A DNA stretch of 15,128 nucleotides from Spirochaetaceae bacterium (GTDB taxonomy: Bacteria > Spirochaetota > Spirochaetia > Treponematales > Breznakiellaceae): NCBI GenBank assembly GCA_031267475.1, contig JAIRZA010000166.1, positions 1 to 15,128 on the forward strand, written 5' to 3'. The notes under the pieces are model-generated. The model did not search any database and was not told the origin of the DNA. It saw only the letters and a list, made by a program, of their open reading frames with translations. Both the position numbers and the translations under genes were made by a program. Every line of letters starts with the position of its first letter. Within the stretch, counting starts at the first letter, position 1. Of this stretch, positions 15,101-15,128 are shown in pieces.

Positions 15101-15128
15101 TGAAGGTAACGGTTATATCCGTTTCTAC
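14853..15128 (-). CDS. Surface protein, 5' portion truncated by frameshift at the poly-C tract (gene start outside window)
   Basis: Ninety-one codons are open from the window edge to a TAA at 14855-14853. They read VETDITVTFKNGWEDIAEGQ near the edge, then a charged, probably helical stretch (ELETYNAAYTEWERVAGLWD) and NNPSGES before four Pro codons of the C14 tract. As sequenced, the frame then reads KKI and stops. NGWED is repeated in the downstream fragment, and the Pro-rich junction PSGES-P(n)-QEDLIPKPTPP is a natural linker once the frame is restored. The true N-terminus, with any signal peptide or lipobox, lies beyond 15128. Confidence 0.75.
   Translation of the reverse strand, partial: VETDITVTFKNGWEDIAEGQIKDDEYTEGGPYKKLSPEKVKAVVDKTELETYNAAYTEWERVAGLWDDYNTKLEAYQNNPSGESPPPPKKI
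14865..14878 (-). repeat. Homopolymer tract of 14 G on the plus strand (C14 in the coding strand), possible phase-variation switch
   Basis: Fourteen consecutive G on the plus strand. The frame entering it (GAG TCC ...) uses two C to finish Ser and twelve for four Pro, then reads AAG AAG ATT TAA. The frame leaving it towards the long open reading frame needs CAA GAA GAT, which would require 12 or 15 C. At 13, neither register joins correctly. The tract therefore sets whether the full protein is made. No other homopolymer in the window is as long; the next G run noted, 14833-14838, has six. Confidence 0.9.

Overview
The window looks like part of the chromosome of an anaerobic or fermentative diderm bacterium of roughly even G+C, most likely a spirochaete of the Treponema type. 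This is inferred from four things. There is a BMP/simple-sugar type ABC transporter of the kind used by treponemes for nucleosides or riboflavin. There is a signal-peptide protein ending in phenylalanine that looks like an outer-membrane barrel. There are oxygen-sensitive iron-sulfur enzymes. There is also a long poly-G tract inside a surface-protein gene. No rRNA, tRNA, IS element or CRISPR array is visible. Strong Shine-Dalgarno sites are scarce and genes are packed 1-2 nt apart.

Layout, plus strand (1-6374): a ferredoxin-type aldo/keto reductase is followed almost without a gap by a tandem-domain ABC ATPase and two membrane permeases (about 46-4742), probably one operon. The substrate-binding lipoprotein is not in the window. 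After an AT-rich 156-nt gap comes a predicted outer-membrane protein (4899-6374), whose start codon sits inside a perfect inverted repeat.

Layout, minus strand (6421-15128), read right to left: the 3' portion of a large surface protein with InlB-like repeats and an ALK/LTK-like glycine-rich domain; a strong terminator hairpin; then clpB, a family-4 uracil-DNA glycosylase and priA, with 1-nt gaps between them (an operon joining protein disaggregation, base-excision repair and replication restart). Last comes an orphan siroheme sulfite/nitrite reductase-like ferredoxin protein with its own probable promoter and a palindrome over the -10. The two strands converge at 6374/6421.

The most notable feature is a run of 14 G on the plus strand (C14 in the coding strand) at 14865-14878 inside the surface-protein gene. 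The reading frame before it is open to the window edge, and the frame after it is open for about 600 codons. At length 14 the two are out of register and translation stops four codons after the tract. A tract of 12 or 15 would join them. This is either a phase-variation switch captured in the OFF state or a homopolymer sequencing error.
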